From: Nocardia miyunensis NBRC 108239
Lineage (GTDB): Bacteria > Actinomycetota > Actinomycetes > Mycobacteriales > Mycobacteriaceae
Length of the DNA stretch: 64,000 bases
Reading direction: 5' to 3'
Assembly (NCBI RefSeq): GCF_001613065.1
Contig: NZ_BDBQ01000028.1
Location: 1 to 64,000 of the forward strand
Shown here: positions 28,419 to 36,838 of the stretch, in pieces
Layout of the letters: each line of letters starts with the position of its first letter
How positions within the stretch are numbered: position 1 is the stretch's first letter
Notes under the pieces: generated by a model
What the model saw: only the letters and a program-made list of their open reading frames with translations
What the model was told of the DNA's origin: nothing
Databases searched by the model: none
Position numbers and translations under genes: made by a program

Positions 28419-29204
28419 TCAGATGATCTTCTGGCCGACCAGGTAGGCGGAGATCTGGTTACCGCCCTCACCCTCGTCGACCGTCTTCTCACCCGCCGTG
28501 CGCGGCGGCTTGGGGGTGACACCGGTGACCGCGGAACCCGCGTTGGCCACGCCGACGGTGGCGGGATCCACGCCCAGGTCGGCCAGGGTGAAGGTCTGCA
28601 CTTCCTTCTTCTTCGCGGCCATGATGCCCTTGAAGGAGGGGAAGCGCGGCTCGTTGATCTTCTCGGTGACCGAGACGATGGCGGGCAGGCTCGCCTCGAG
28701 CTTGAACACGCCCTCGTCGGTCTCGCGCTCGCCGGTGATCTTCTCGCCGTCGACGGTCAGCTTGCGCAGGTGCGTCAGCTGCGGGATGCCGATGTACTCG
28801 GCGATGATCGCGGGCACCGCGCCGCCGCGGCCGTCGGTGGCCTCGTTACCGGCGATGACCAACTCGACACCCTCGACCTGGCCCAGGGCGGCGGCCAGGA
28901 CGTAGGCGGTCTGCACGACGTCGGAGCCGTGGATCGCGTCGTCCTTGACGTGGATCGCCTTGTCCGCGCCCATGGACAGCGCCTTGCGGATGGCCTCGGT
29001 GGCACGCTCGGGGCCCATGGCCAGGACCGTCACCTCGCCGCCCTGCGCTTCTTTGATCAGCAGGGCCTCTTCGACGGCACGCTCGTTGATCTCGTCCAGG
29101 ATGGCGTCGGCGGCCTCCCGGTCGAGGGTGTAGTCACCATCGGTCAGCTTGCGCTCGGACCAGGTGTCGGGAACCTGCTTGATCAGTACGACGATGTTCG
29201 GCAT
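28419..29204 (-). CDS. etfB: Electron transfer flavoprotein subunit beta
   Basis: A 261-aa ETF beta subunit (FixA type) that binds AMP and docks with dehydrogenases. It begins IVVLIKQVPDTWSERKL and holds the family segment ADKAIHVKDDAIHGSDVVQT, then VELVIAGNEATDGRGGAVP. Start ATG 29204 follows AGGAGG. A TAAGTTAC palindrome lies about 100 bp upstream in the gap shared with the divergent methyltransferase gene and may be a regulator site. Confidence 0.97.
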   Translation of the reverse strand: MPNIVVLIKQVPDTWSERKLTDGDYTLDREAADAILDEINERAVEEALLIKEAQGGEVTVLAMGPERATEAIRKALSMGADKAIHVKDDAIHGSDVVQTAYVLAAALGQVEGVELVIAGNEATDGRGGAVPAIIAEYIGIPQLTHLRKLTVDGEKITGERETDEGVFKLEASLPAIVSVTEKINEPRFPSFKGIMAAKKKEVQTFTLADLGVDPATVGVANAGSAVTGVTPKPPRTAGEKTVDEGEGGNQISAYLVGQKII

Positions 29205-29305
29205 TGGTCTTCGTCGACCTCCTGTTCTGGTGGACACGTGAAAGTGGGGTCGCACGAGGGCCGTACGTCCACGAAAGTAGCTCGTTTCGGGACATTACCC
29301 TACGT

Positions 29306-29327
29306 TAAGTTACTCATGGGTAACTTA
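29306..29327. promoter_or_regulatory. 22-bp palindrome between etfB and the methyltransferase gene
   Basis: TAAGTTAC (29306-29313), six bases, GTAACTTA (29320-29327) form a perfect inverted repeat. The size and symmetry suit a TetR-type repressor. It stands 101 bp from etfB and 69 bp from the divergent methyltransferase start, so it may control either or both. The bound protein is unknown. Confidence 0.55.
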
Positions 29328-29395
29328 CGGTGTGATGTTCTCCATCGCGACCTCCGCGCGACGGTGTGATACAGGCAACCGCTAACGTCTGTTGG

Positions 29396-30220
29396 ATGAG
29401 TGAGGCCGTTTTCTCCCCCGAGGAAGCCAGTGCGCTGGACCCGTTACCGCTGACCGGTGAGCGGACCGTGCCGGGCATCCCGGAGGAGAACTACTGGTTC
29501 CGTCGTCACGAGATCGCTTATCTGCGACTGCTTTCGCGCTGTGCCGGTCGCACGGTACTCGAGGCCGGATCCGGTGAGGGATACGGCGCGAACATGATCG
29601 CCGAGGTCGCGGCCCGGGTGATCGGACTGGACTACGACGCGACCGCGGTGGAGCACGTGCGCGCGGCCTACCCCCGGGTGGAGATGATCCAGGGGAATCT
29701 GGCCGAGCTGCCGCTCGACGACGATTCGGTCGACGTCGTGGTGAATTTCCAGGTGATCGAACATCTCTGGGATCAGGGACAGTTCCTGCGCGAATGCCTG
29801 CGGGTGCTGCGTCCCGGCGGTGAGCTGCTGATCAGCACGCCGAATCGGATCACCTTCTCGCCCGGACGCGATACGCCGTTGAACCCGTTTCACACTCGCG
29901 AGCTCAATGCCGTGGAGATGGCGGAACTGTTGGTGCAGGCGGGGTTTCGCGTCGAGGTGATGACGGGTGTGCACCACGGGCCCGAAATCGTTGCGCTGGA
30001 CGGGAAATGGGGCGGATCGATCATCGACGCGCAGATCGAGCGCGCCCTCGCGGGGCAGCCGTGGCCCGCCGATCTGGCCGCCGACGTCGCCGCGGTCCGC
30101 AGCGAGGATTTCGCGCTGGACATCGCCCCGGCGGGCGGTGCGCCGGAAGGCGTCGGCGGAGTGTGGGATCCGCGCATCGACGCGAGCCTGGACCTGGTCG
30201 CGATCGCGGTGAAGCCGTGA
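29396..30220 (+). CDS. SAM-dependent methyltransferase (methylglucose polysaccharide locus)
   Basis: A 274-aa class I methyltransferase. Motif I is VLEAGSGEGYGANMIAEV near residue 56; later come VIGLDYDATAVEHV and NFQVIEHLWDQ. Length and position equal Rv3030 (recalled), proposed as a sugar O-methyltransferase of 6-O-methylglucose lipopolysaccharide, a cytosolic polymer that binds long acyl-CoAs. It is the first gene of a tightly coupled operon with GH57 and GT4 genes: its TGA overlaps the next GTG. ATG 29396 gives the family length. Confidence 0.9.
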   Translation: MSEAVFSPEEASALDPLPLTGERTVPGIPEENYWFRRHEIAYLRLLSRCAGRTVLEAGSGEGYGANMIAEVAARVIGLDYDATAVEHVRAAYPRVEMIQGNLAELPLDDDSVDVVVNFQVIEHLWDQGQFLRECLRVLRPGGELLISTPNRITFSPGRDTPLNPFHTRELNAVEMAELLVQAGFRVEVMTGVHHGPEIVALDGKWGGSIIDAQIERALAGQPWPADLAADVAAVRSEDFALDIAPAGGAPEGVGGVWDPRIDASLDLVAIAVKP

Positions 30221-31800
30221 CCGGCGCATCCGCCGAGACGCCGGACGTTCCGGGGCAGTTCACCCTGGTGCTGCACTCGCATCTGCCGTGGCTGGCCCAT
30301 CACGGACGCTGGCCGGTGGGGGAGGAGTGGCTCTACCAGTCCTGGGCAGCGTCCTATCTGCCCGTCGCGCGAGTATTGAGAACTCTTGCCGTCGAAGGGC
30401 GTTCGAACCTGCTGAGTCTGGGCATCACGCCGGTGCTGGCCGCCCAGCTGGACGATCCGCACGCCCTGGCCGGGATGCACCACTGGCTCGGCAACTGGCA
30501 GCTGCGCGCCGACGAGGCCGCGATGGCCGGGAACGTCGCGCTCGGCCGCCACGAGCACGGCCTGGCCGCGGCCGCGCTGGCCGATTTCGAACAGCGCTGG
30601 CGGCACGGCGGTTCGCCGGTGTGGCGGGAACTGATCGACGCCGGGACGATCGAACTGCTCGGCGGGCCGCTGGCCCATCCGTTCCAGCCGCTGCTGGATC
30701 CGCGACTGCGCACCTTCGAACTCGCCGAGGGGCTCGCCGACGCCCGGCATCGCTGGGGGCACACCCCCGCGGGCATCTGGGCTCCCGAATGCGGTTTCAC
30801 CCCTGGGATGGAAGAGGAATACGCCGCCGCGGGTGTGACGCACTTCATGGTCGACGGTCCCGCCCTGCGCGGTGACACGACTCTCGGACGGCCGGTGCGG
30901 GATTCGGACGTACTCGCCTTCGGCCGTGACCTCCAGGTGAGTTACCGCGTGTGGTCGCCGAAGTCGGGATATCCGGGGCACGGCGCGTACCGCGACTTCC
31001 ATCATTACGACCACGCCACCGGCCTCAAGCCCGCGCGGGTCACCGGCAAGCACGTCGAAGGCCCGGACAAGGCCCCCTACGATCCGGAGCTGGCCGCCGC
31101 GGCGGTGCGCCGCGACGTCGCCGACTTCGTCGCGACCGTGCGCGAGCGCCTGATCGCCGAATCGGCGCGGATCGGACGCCCGGCGCTGGTGGTGGCCGCC
31201 TTCGACACCGAACTGTTCGGGCACTGGTGGCACGAGGGCCCGCAGTGGCTCGAACAGGTGCTCCGGGCGCTGCCCGAGGCTGGGGTCACCGTCGGCACGC
31301 TGGCCGACGCGCGCGCGAACGGCTATGTGGGACAACCGGTTCAGCTCGCGGACTCGTCCTGGGGTTCGGGCAAGGACTGGCGGGTGTGGGCCGGGGATCA
31401 GGTGCGCGACCTGGTCGAGCTGAATGCCGAGATCGTGCGTTTCACCCTGGACACGCTGGACAAGCTGCGCGCGGAGGCGGGCGGTGCGCAGGTGCGCGAT
31501 CCGATCGCCGATCAGCTGCTGCGCGAGGTCGTGCTGGCGGTGTCGAGCGACTGGGCGTTCATGGTCAGCAAGGACTCCGCCGCGGGCTATGCCCGTGATC
31601 GCGCGCATCGGCATGCGCACGCGGTGCGGGAGATCGCCGCGGCCGTGCTCGGCGGCCAACTGGCGAAGGCGCGTGATCTGGCGGCAGGATGGTACGCGGC
31701 CGACGGACTCTTTCCCGCGCTGGACGCGCGGCGGCTGGGCCCTGCGGCATCGATGGTCCCCTCGGCGGGCGGCCACGTCGAACTCAGAGGACCGGTATGA
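30217..31800 (+). CDS. GH57 alpha-glucan branching-type enzyme (DUF1957)
   Basis: A 527-aa glycoside hydrolase family 57 protein with the opening FTLVLHSHLPWLAHHGRWP. The nucleophile Glu lies in GIWAPECGFTPGM and the acid/base Asp in VVAAFDTELFGHWWHEGP. A C-terminal DUF1957 helical domain follows. Homologues such as Rv3031 (recalled) introduce alpha-1,6 branches in alpha-1,4-glucan, here presumably the methylglucose polysaccharide. GTG 30217 overlaps the upstream stop (GTGA), and its own stop overlaps the next ATG (ATGA). The three genes are clearly one translationally coupled operon. Confidence 0.93.
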   Translation: MTGASAETPDVPGQFTLVLHSHLPWLAHHGRWPVGEEWLYQSWAASYLPVARVLRTLAVEGRSNLLSLGITPVLAAQLDDPHALAGMHHWLGNWQLRADEAAMAGNVALGRHEHGLAAAALADFEQRWRHGGSPVWRELIDAGTIELLGGPLAHPFQPLLDPRLRTFELAEGLADARHRWGHTPAGIWAPECGFTPGMEEEYAAAGVTHFMVDGPALRGDTTLGRPVRDSDVLAFGRDLQVSYRVWSPKSGYPGHGAYRDFHHYDHATGLKPARVTGKHVEGPDKAPYDPELAAAAVRRDVADFVATVRERLIAESARIGRPALVVAAFDTELFGHWWHEGPQWLEQVLRALPEAGVTVGTLADARANGYVGQPVQLADSSWGSGKDWRVWAGDQVRDLVELNAEIVRFTLDTLDKLRAEAGGAQVRDPIADQLLREVVLAVSSDWAFMVSKDSAAGYARDRAHRHAHAVREIAAAVLGGQLAKARDLAAGWYAADGLFPALDARRLGPAASMVPSAGGHVELRGPV

Positions 31801-33056
31801 AGATCTTGATGGTGTCGTGGGAGTACCCACCGGTCGTGGTGGGCGGGCTGGGACGCCACGTCCATCACCTGGCCACCGAATTGGCCGCCGCCGGACACGA
31901 GGTCGTCGTGCTGGCCCGTCGTCCGATGGGCACCGATGCCTCCACCCACCCCACGCACACCTATATCGATGACCGGGTGCTGGTCGTCGCGGTCGCGGAG
32001 GATCCCCCCGCGTTCGACTTCGGAGAGGACATGCTCGCCTGGACCCTGGCGATGGGCCATGCGATGGTGCGCGCGGGCGTGGCGCTGAGCAAGCCGGGCA
32101 TCGCCGAGGGCTGGACGCCGGACGTCGTGCACGCGCACGACTGGCTGGTCGCCCATCCGTCCATCGCGCTGGCCGAATACTTCGACGTACCACTGGTTTC
32201 CACCATCCACGCCACCGAGGCCGGGCGGCACAGCGGCTGGGTGTCGGGCCGGGTCAACCGGCAGGTGCACTCGGTGGAATGGTGGCTGGCCAACGAATCC
32301 GACGCGCTCATCACCTGTTCGGCCTCGATGCAGGACGAGGTGGAGCGGCTCTACCATCCCGAGCGGGTGCCGCTGCGGGTGATCCGCAACGGAATCGATG
32401 TGGGGGCGTGGCCTTTTCGCGCTCGGACGCCGCGCTCGGGCCCGCCGCGACTGCTGTACGTCGGGCGGCTGGAATACGAGAAGGGCGTGCAGGACGCGAT
32501 CGCGGCGCTGCCCCGGATCCGGCGCGCGCATCCGGGCACGACACTGACCGTCGCCGGGGTGGGCACCCAGTTCGAGTGGCTGCGTGAGCGCGCCCGGGTG
32601 CATCGGGTGGCGCGGGCGGTGAATTTCGTCGGCCGACTCGATCACGAGGAACTGCTCGGCTGGTTGCACGGCGCCGACGCGGTCGTATTGCCCAGTCGCT
32701 ACGAACCTTTCGGCATCGTCGCGCTCGAGGCGGCCGCGGCGGGGATCCCGCTGGTCACCTCGAATGCGGGCGGCCTGGGCGAGCTGGTCGTGGACGGTGT
32801 CACGGGTGCGTCTTTCGAGCCCGCCGACGTATCCGGTCTGGTCGAGGCGGCGTGTGCGGTGTTGGACGATCCACGGGCCGCGCAGGAACGCGCGTTCGCC
32901 GCGCGGGAACGGCTCACCGCCGATTTCGCCTGGGATGTGGTTGCGGCCGAGACGATTCTGGTCTATCAGGCCGCAAAGCGCCGGGTGCGCAATCCGATGG
33001 GACGTCCGGTCGTCGTCGAGCGGCCGCTGCCCGAGCGGGATCCGAACTCGGAGTAA
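31797..33056 (+). CDS. GT4 glycosyltransferase, alpha-glucan synthesis
   Basis: A 419-aa GT-B fold glycosyltransferase. The N-terminal domain opens ILMVSWEYPPVVVGGLGRHV, typical of glycogen-synthase-like GT4 enzymes. The C-terminal domain has LLYVGRLEYEKGV and the Glu-X7-Glu element SRYEPFGIVALEAAAAG. It corresponds to Rv3032 (recalled), which elongates the alpha-1,4-glucan of methylglucose lipopolysaccharide and glycogen. ATG 31797 overlaps the GH57 stop. The donor is probably an NDP-glucose. Confidence 0.93.
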   Translation: MKILMVSWEYPPVVVGGLGRHVHHLATELAAAGHEVVVLARRPMGTDASTHPTHTYIDDRVLVVAVAEDPPAFDFGEDMLAWTLAMGHAMVRAGVALSKPGIAEGWTPDVVHAHDWLVAHPSIALAEYFDVPLVSTIHATEAGRHSGWVSGRVNRQVHSVEWWLANESDALITCSASMQDEVERLYHPERVPLRVIRNGIDVGAWPFRARTPRSGPPRLLYVGRLEYEKGVQDAIAALPRIRRAHPGTTLTVAGVGTQFEWLRERARVHRVARAVNFVGRLDHEELLGWLHGADAVVLPSRYEPFGIVALEAAAAGIPLVTSNAGGLGELVVDGVTGASFEPADVSGLVEAACAVLDDPRAAQERAFAARERLTADFAWDVVAAETILVYQAAKRRVRNPMGRPVVVERPLPERDPNSE

Positions 33057-33144
33057 CGCACTCGAACGATCATCGCCCGGGTGCTACGTTCTATTCGTTC
33101 CGACGGACGGTCGCGGACCGGTTGCGCACGGGGAGGATTCGGCT

Positions 33145-33942
33145 GTGGACAAGCTGCAGTGCGACTGGTGCGGTGTGCAGACGCCGCCCGGCACGGGGCA
33201 TAGCTGCCCCAGTTGCGGTGCGCCGCTGGACGAGGCGAACAAGGTCAGCGATTCGGGTTGGCGCGAAGCGCCGCGCCTGCGGGACATGACCGAGTTCCGG
33301 TTCGGCAGCAGCGCCTGTCAGGTCGAGGGTGAGCTGGTCCCGGTGGCCGAGATCGCGCTCGGGCCGGGCGATCAGGTCTACTACGAGCATCACGTGATGC
33401 TGTGGAAGGACGAGTCCGTCCCGATCTTCGCGCTCAATACCGGCGGCGGGATGAAACGTTCGCTGGCCGGTATGCCGCATGTGATCACCGTGTCCCAGGG
33501 GCCGGGGCGGATCGCGTTCTCCAGGGATTCGCCGGGCGAGCTGGTGGTGCTGCCGATGCATCCGGGGATGGAGCTCGACGTGCGCGAGCACGCCTTCCTG
33601 CTCGCCTCGGGCAGCATCAATTATTCGTTCGTGCGGATCAAGGGTCTGGCCAATATCCTGCACGGCGGCAACGGAATGTACATGGACCGCTTCATCACCC
33701 AGGGCTATCCGGGCCTGCTGATGTTGCACGGATACGGCAACGTGTTCGAGCGGAATCTGCGTCCGGGGGAGAAGATCCTGGTCGAGCCGGGCGGATTCCT
33801 CTACAAGGATGCGTCCGTGCAGATGCAGGCGGTGCCGCAGAACATCAAGGTCAGCTTGTTCGGCCGGATGTATCTGGCCGAGATGACCGGACCCGGCCGG
33901 GTCGGCATCCAGTCGATGTACGTCCACCACCGGTCCGGATAG
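33145..33942 (+). CDS. Zinc-ribbon AIM24-family protein, first copy
   Basis: A 265-aa protein. An N-terminal zinc ribbon has Cys6, Cys9, Cys21 and Cys24 (CDWC and CPSC). Residues 45-265 form the AIM24/DUF124 beta-sandwich with repeated Gly- and Pro-rich strands, ending GPGRVGIQSMYVHH. AIM24-like proteins assemble into rings, and their bacterial role is unknown. Start GTG 33145 follows GGGGAGG. It is followed by a homologous gene 7 bp later. It begins 88 bp after the GT4 gene and may extend that operon. Confidence 0.85.
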   Translation: MDKLQCDWCGVQTPPGTGHSCPSCGAPLDEANKVSDSGWREAPRLRDMTEFRFGSSACQVEGELVPVAEIALGPGDQVYYEHHVMLWKDESVPIFALNTGGGMKRSLAGMPHVITVSQGPGRIAFSRDSPGELVVLPMHPGMELDVREHAFLLASGSINYSFVRIKGLANILHGGNGMYMDRFITQGYPGLLMLHGYGNVFERNLRPGEKILVEPGGFLYKDASVQMQAVPQNIKVSLFGRMYLAEMTGPGRVGIQSMYVHHRSG

Positions 33943-33949
33943 GCCCGAG

Positions 33950-34828
33950 ATGAACGCCTACACCTGTCTGTTCTGCCGTCAGCCGAGCGATCCGAACGCG
34001 AGTACCTGCCCGAATTGCGGTGCGCCGGTGGATATCCGGGCCGCGGTGAGCGCGTCGGGCTGGACCAAACAGCCCGCGATCCGCGATATGACCCGCATCC
34101 AGTTCGGCCAATCTCGTTGTCAGATCGAGGGAACGCTGGTGCCAGCCGCGGATTTCGCTCTGGCGCAGGGTGATTGGATCTTCTTCTCGCATCACAACCT
34201 GCTCTGGGTCGATCCGGCCGCGCAGCTGGAGCGGATGAGCCTCAAGGGTGCGTGGCGGCGGATGATGGGCGGACTGCCGCTGATCATGATGACCGGCCGC
34301 GGGCCCGGACAGATCGCGCTGTCCGGAACGCACGCGGGGGATATCGTGGCGCTGCCGCTGGCGCACGATCAGCAGATCTGGGTGCGCGAGCACCGATTCC
34401 TGGTGGCCAGCGGCAACGTCTCCTACGACTGGTCCAACAACAACGTCTGGTTCGTCACCGGCAGCGGCGACGATCGCAAGACGCACTACCCGCTGGGGAT
34501 GTTCGGCGATATCTTCAGCGCGCAGGCCGGTCCCGGTCTGCTGCTGCTGCACGCGCCGGGCAATACCTTCATCCGGGATCTCGCGCCCGGACAGAGCCTG
34601 CTGGTCAAGCCGTCCGCGCTGCTGTATCGGGATCTGTCGGTGACCGCGCATCTGCATCTGGAATATCCGCACACCCGAGGGCTCGGCTGGTGGCGCAGCT
34701 TCAGTTATCGGAGCATCTGGTTGCGCCTGGTCGGGCCGGGACGTGTTGCGGTGCAATCGGTTTACGTTCCCGAGGAGGAGTCCGAGGCGATCCGCTCGCA
34801 TTCGCAGGCGACCGTGCGGCGTTGGTGA
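33950..34828 (+). CDS. Zinc-ribbon AIM24-family protein, second copy
   Basis: A 292-aa paralogue of the gene just upstream. Cys6, Cys9, Cys20 and Cys23 form the zinc ribbon. The AIM24 domain follows with RDMTRIQFGQSRCQIEGTLV, matching RDMTEFRFGSSACQVEGELV in the first copy. It has an insertion of about 20 residues around YDWSNNNVWFVTGSGDD that is absent from the first protein. It ends in GPGRVAVQSVYVP plus a charged tail. The two products may form a mixed complex (inference). A terminator hairpin follows at 34861. Confidence 0.85.
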   Translation: MNAYTCLFCRQPSDPNASTCPNCGAPVDIRAAVSASGWTKQPAIRDMTRIQFGQSRCQIEGTLVPAADFALAQGDWIFFSHHNLLWVDPAAQLERMSLKGAWRRMMGGLPLIMMTGRGPGQIALSGTHAGDIVALPLAHDQQIWVREHRFLVASGNVSYDWSNNNVWFVTGSGDDRKTHYPLGMFGDIFSAQAGPGLLLLHAPGNTFIRDLAPGQSLLVKPSALLYRDLSVTAHLHLEYPHTRGLGWWRSFSYRSIWLRLVGPGRVAVQSVYVPEEESEAIRSHSQATVRRW

Positions 34829-34860
34829 GCGCGTCGGGCCTTTCGTCCCGGAGATAACGT

Positions 34861-34892
34861 CGCGCCCGTCCGGCTTCCGCCGGACGGGCGCG
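34861..34892. terminator. Terminator between convergent genes
   Basis: A perfect 14-bp GC-rich stem CGCGCCCGTCCGGC/GCCGGACGGGCGCG with TTCC loop lies between the AIM24 gene and the small secreted-protein gene. It can serve both directions. Confidence 0.75.
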
Positions 34893-34925
34893 GGGCATGT
34901 TGAGCCCGATCGCTTTTCGAACCGA

Positions 34926-35147
34926 TCAGCAGTTGGGCAGGGTGGTCCCGATCAGACCGCCCAGCATGCAGCCGAACTTCCCCGCGAGCAGTGTCTGCAG
35001 CAGACCGGTCGTCCCCGTCCCGTCGGAGGATCCGCTCCCGGCGATCGAAGCCGGCATCGTCTGCGCACCCGCGGTGGTCGCGGCGACGGTGCTGCCGCCC
35101 GCCACGAGTGCGAGCGCTACAGCGGTGCTGGCGAAAACACGTTTCAT
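34926..35147 (-). CDS. Small secreted protein with two cysteines
   Basis: A 73-aa preprotein. Residues 1-29 are a Sec signal peptide (basic start, hydrophobic core, cleavage near AGAQ). The mature part of about 44 residues is Gly/Ser/Thr-rich with Cys60 and Cys73 at the end. The family is not recognised. Comparable short secreted proteins are frequent in Nocardia and mycobacteria. Start ATG 35147. The rest of the gap to 35164 is only 17 bp, so it might be the last gene of a transcript with the membrane protein upstream. Confidence 0.65.
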   Translation of the reverse strand: MKRVFASTAVALALVAGGSTVAATTAGAQTMPASIAGSGSSDGTGTTGLLQTLLAGKFGCMLGGLIGTTLPNC

Positions 35148-35164
35148 ATCGTATTTGTCCCTTT

Positions 35165-36100
35165 TTACCCGGTCGGCCGGACGGCCGACGACACCCGAGT
35201 ATAGAAATCACCCGCTGGTGGGGACAGTTCCTTTTCCGAGCCTTGCGCCACATCACATTCCGCGTCGAGCATCCGGCGGGCGCGCGGTATCAGCAGCCCG
35301 CGATTGATCAGGAACCACGCGGCGATCAACATCACGAACGGCAGCTGGGAGGCGAGTCCGGATTGCGCGATCTGCCCGGATGAGAAGCTGTAGATCACGA
35401 CGATCCGCAGGACGGCGTCGGCCAGCAGAACCAGGCCCAGTGAGCCGTTGACCGTCCGGTAGATCGTGCGGAATCGCTTCGAACTCGCCCAGAGCCGGTC
35501 GTATGCCGCGGCTCGCAATGGATCGCCTTTCGCCGCAACGGGTTTGAGCACCACCCGCATCATCGGCCGGTCGGTCCAGGTCGAGGCCAGCACGATCAGT
35601 CCGGCGACGGCGAGGTAGAACGACCCGCGGGCCAGCACGAATCGGGCGTCGCCGCTGATCGAGGTGAGTACGACGCTCGTGACGACCTCGGCCAGCACGA
35701 TGATCGCGAAGGTGTCGATCGGCGGTCGCGGCGTGCCGTGCGCTGTCTTGCGCAGCCGGGTGCGCGCCAGATCGGCCAGGACGATCACGGCCCCCGCGAT
35801 CGCGCCCGCGACCATCGATATCCGGTCCCCACAACCCGCCAGATGACAGCCGAAGACGGCGATCAGCGGGACGATCGCGGTGAGCAGCGCCAATCGCCAG
35901 CGGAATTCGCCGGTTTCGATTCGGCCGCTGATCGCCTTGGCGCCCAACAGAATTCCGCCGACGGTCAGTCGCAGCGAGGCGGACAGGCCGGTCGGTGTGA
36001 GAGCCAGGTAGATCAGTGTCGGCAGCAGCATGTCCGCGGCGAGATTCGCGATGCCGGTCAATACCCGGATCGCCTTGGTGCGCTTGTCGGGTTCGGCCAT
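35165..36100 (-). CDS. Multi-pass membrane protein (VC0807-like)
   Basis: A 311-aa membrane protein with about seven to eight predicted helices, for example LLTAIVPLIAVFGCHLAG and FAIIVLAEVVTSVVL. Its pattern resembles the VC0807/septation-like membrane family, which has no known activity. Start ATG 36100 follows GGGGGA. It is divergent from a MarR regulator whose operator-like palindromes lie between them, so it is a probable target of that regulator. A transport or stress role is only a guess. Confidence 0.75.
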   Translation of the reverse strand: MAEPDKRTKAIRVLTGIANLAADMLLPTLIYLALTPTGLSASLRLTVGGILLGAKAISGRIETGEFRWRLALLTAIVPLIAVFGCHLAGCGDRISMVAGAIAGAVIVLADLARTRLRKTAHGTPRPPIDTFAIIVLAEVVTSVVLTSISGDARFVLARGSFYLAVAGLIVLASTWTDRPMMRVVLKPVAAKGDPLRAAAYDRLWASSKRFRTIYRTVNGSLGLVLLADAVLRIVVIYSFSSGQIAQSGLASQLPFVMLIAAWFLINRGLLIPRARRMLDAECDVAQGSEKELSPPAGDFYTRVSSAVRPTG

Positions 36101-36129
36101 GGGTTCTGTCCCCCTGCAAAGTGGTTCAA

Positions 36130-36172
36130 TTGGCAAGTATCTTAGTTGCCAAGATAGTTAGAGGCTAAGATA
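36130..36172. promoter_or_regulatory. Overlapping inverted repeats between MarR and membrane-protein genes
   Basis: TTGGCAA/TTGCCAA (36130-36136, 36146-36152), TATCTT/AAGATA (36138-36143, 36151-36156) and TATCTTAG/CTAAGATA (36138-36145, 36165-36172) are nested in 43 bp just before ATG 36183. This suits one or two MarR dimer sites controlling both divergent genes. Confidence 0.65.
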
Positions 36173-36182
36173 TGATCGGGCC

Positions 36183-36662
36183 ATGACGCAAGGGCCGGAC
36201 GAGCAGACGCTGCTGGGCCGCGATTTCGCGGCGGCGATGGTGAATTTTCATGAGGCGACCGGAAAACTGCTGGGGCTCAGTGCGTCCGAGCGCAAATGTA
36301 TGGATACGCTGTCGGTCCTCGGGCCGGTCAGCGCCGGAGTCATCGCCGAACGCACCGGCCTGACCACCGGGGCGGTCACCGGACTGGTCGATCGTCTGGA
36401 GAAGGCCGGGTACGCGTGCCGCACGCGCGATCCGGGGGATCGGCGCAAGGTCTTGGTCGAGCTGATTCCGAACAGTCGCGTCGATGCGTTGCTCGCCGCG
36501 GTGTTCGTGCCCTTCGGGCAGGACATGGTCGGGCTGACCGATCGCTACAGCCCGCAGGAATGGGCGGCCATCGCGGACTGGGTCGAGCGAGTCACGGAGA
36601 TTCTCCGGAGCAATACCCGCCGGATCGGCGAGCCCGGTTTCGCGGACACGATCGAGGGTTGA
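36183..36662 (+). CDS. MarR-family transcriptional regulator
   Basis: A 159-aa winged-helix regulator. The HTH is AGVIAERTGLTTGAVTGLVDRLEKAGY and the wing has RDPGDRRKVLVEL (MarR signature). MarR dimers release DNA on binding phenolic or other small ligands. It starts at ATG 36183, directly after palindromic DNA, and faces the membrane-protein gene at 36100. Autoregulation and control of that gene are likely. Confidence 0.9.
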   Translation: MTQGPDEQTLLGRDFAAAMVNFHEATGKLLGLSASERKCMDTLSVLGPVSAGVIAERTGLTTGAVTGLVDRLEKAGYACRTRDPGDRRKVLVELIPNSRVDALLAAVFVPFGQDMVGLTDRYSPQEWAAIADWVERVTEILRSNTRRIGEPGFADTIEG

Positions 36663-36838
36663 AACGCCTGTGGAAGTGACGGGTTCGCATCGACCAGCGG
36701 CATAGTTCGCAATCTGGACGAACTGGGCGCGACCTCGCGGTGAACGTCGGGTGTGATGCTCGTCTCGTTCACCGGACTGGCATCGGGACGACACTCGGCC
36801 GATGCCTCGGGGCTGATTCGGGGTGGCTTCATCGGATC

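Noticed and set aside
29890..32193. 767-codon minus-strand frame across the GH57 and GT4 genes
   Set aside because: Opposite strand of three coupled real genes. The product is low-complexity Arg/Pro.
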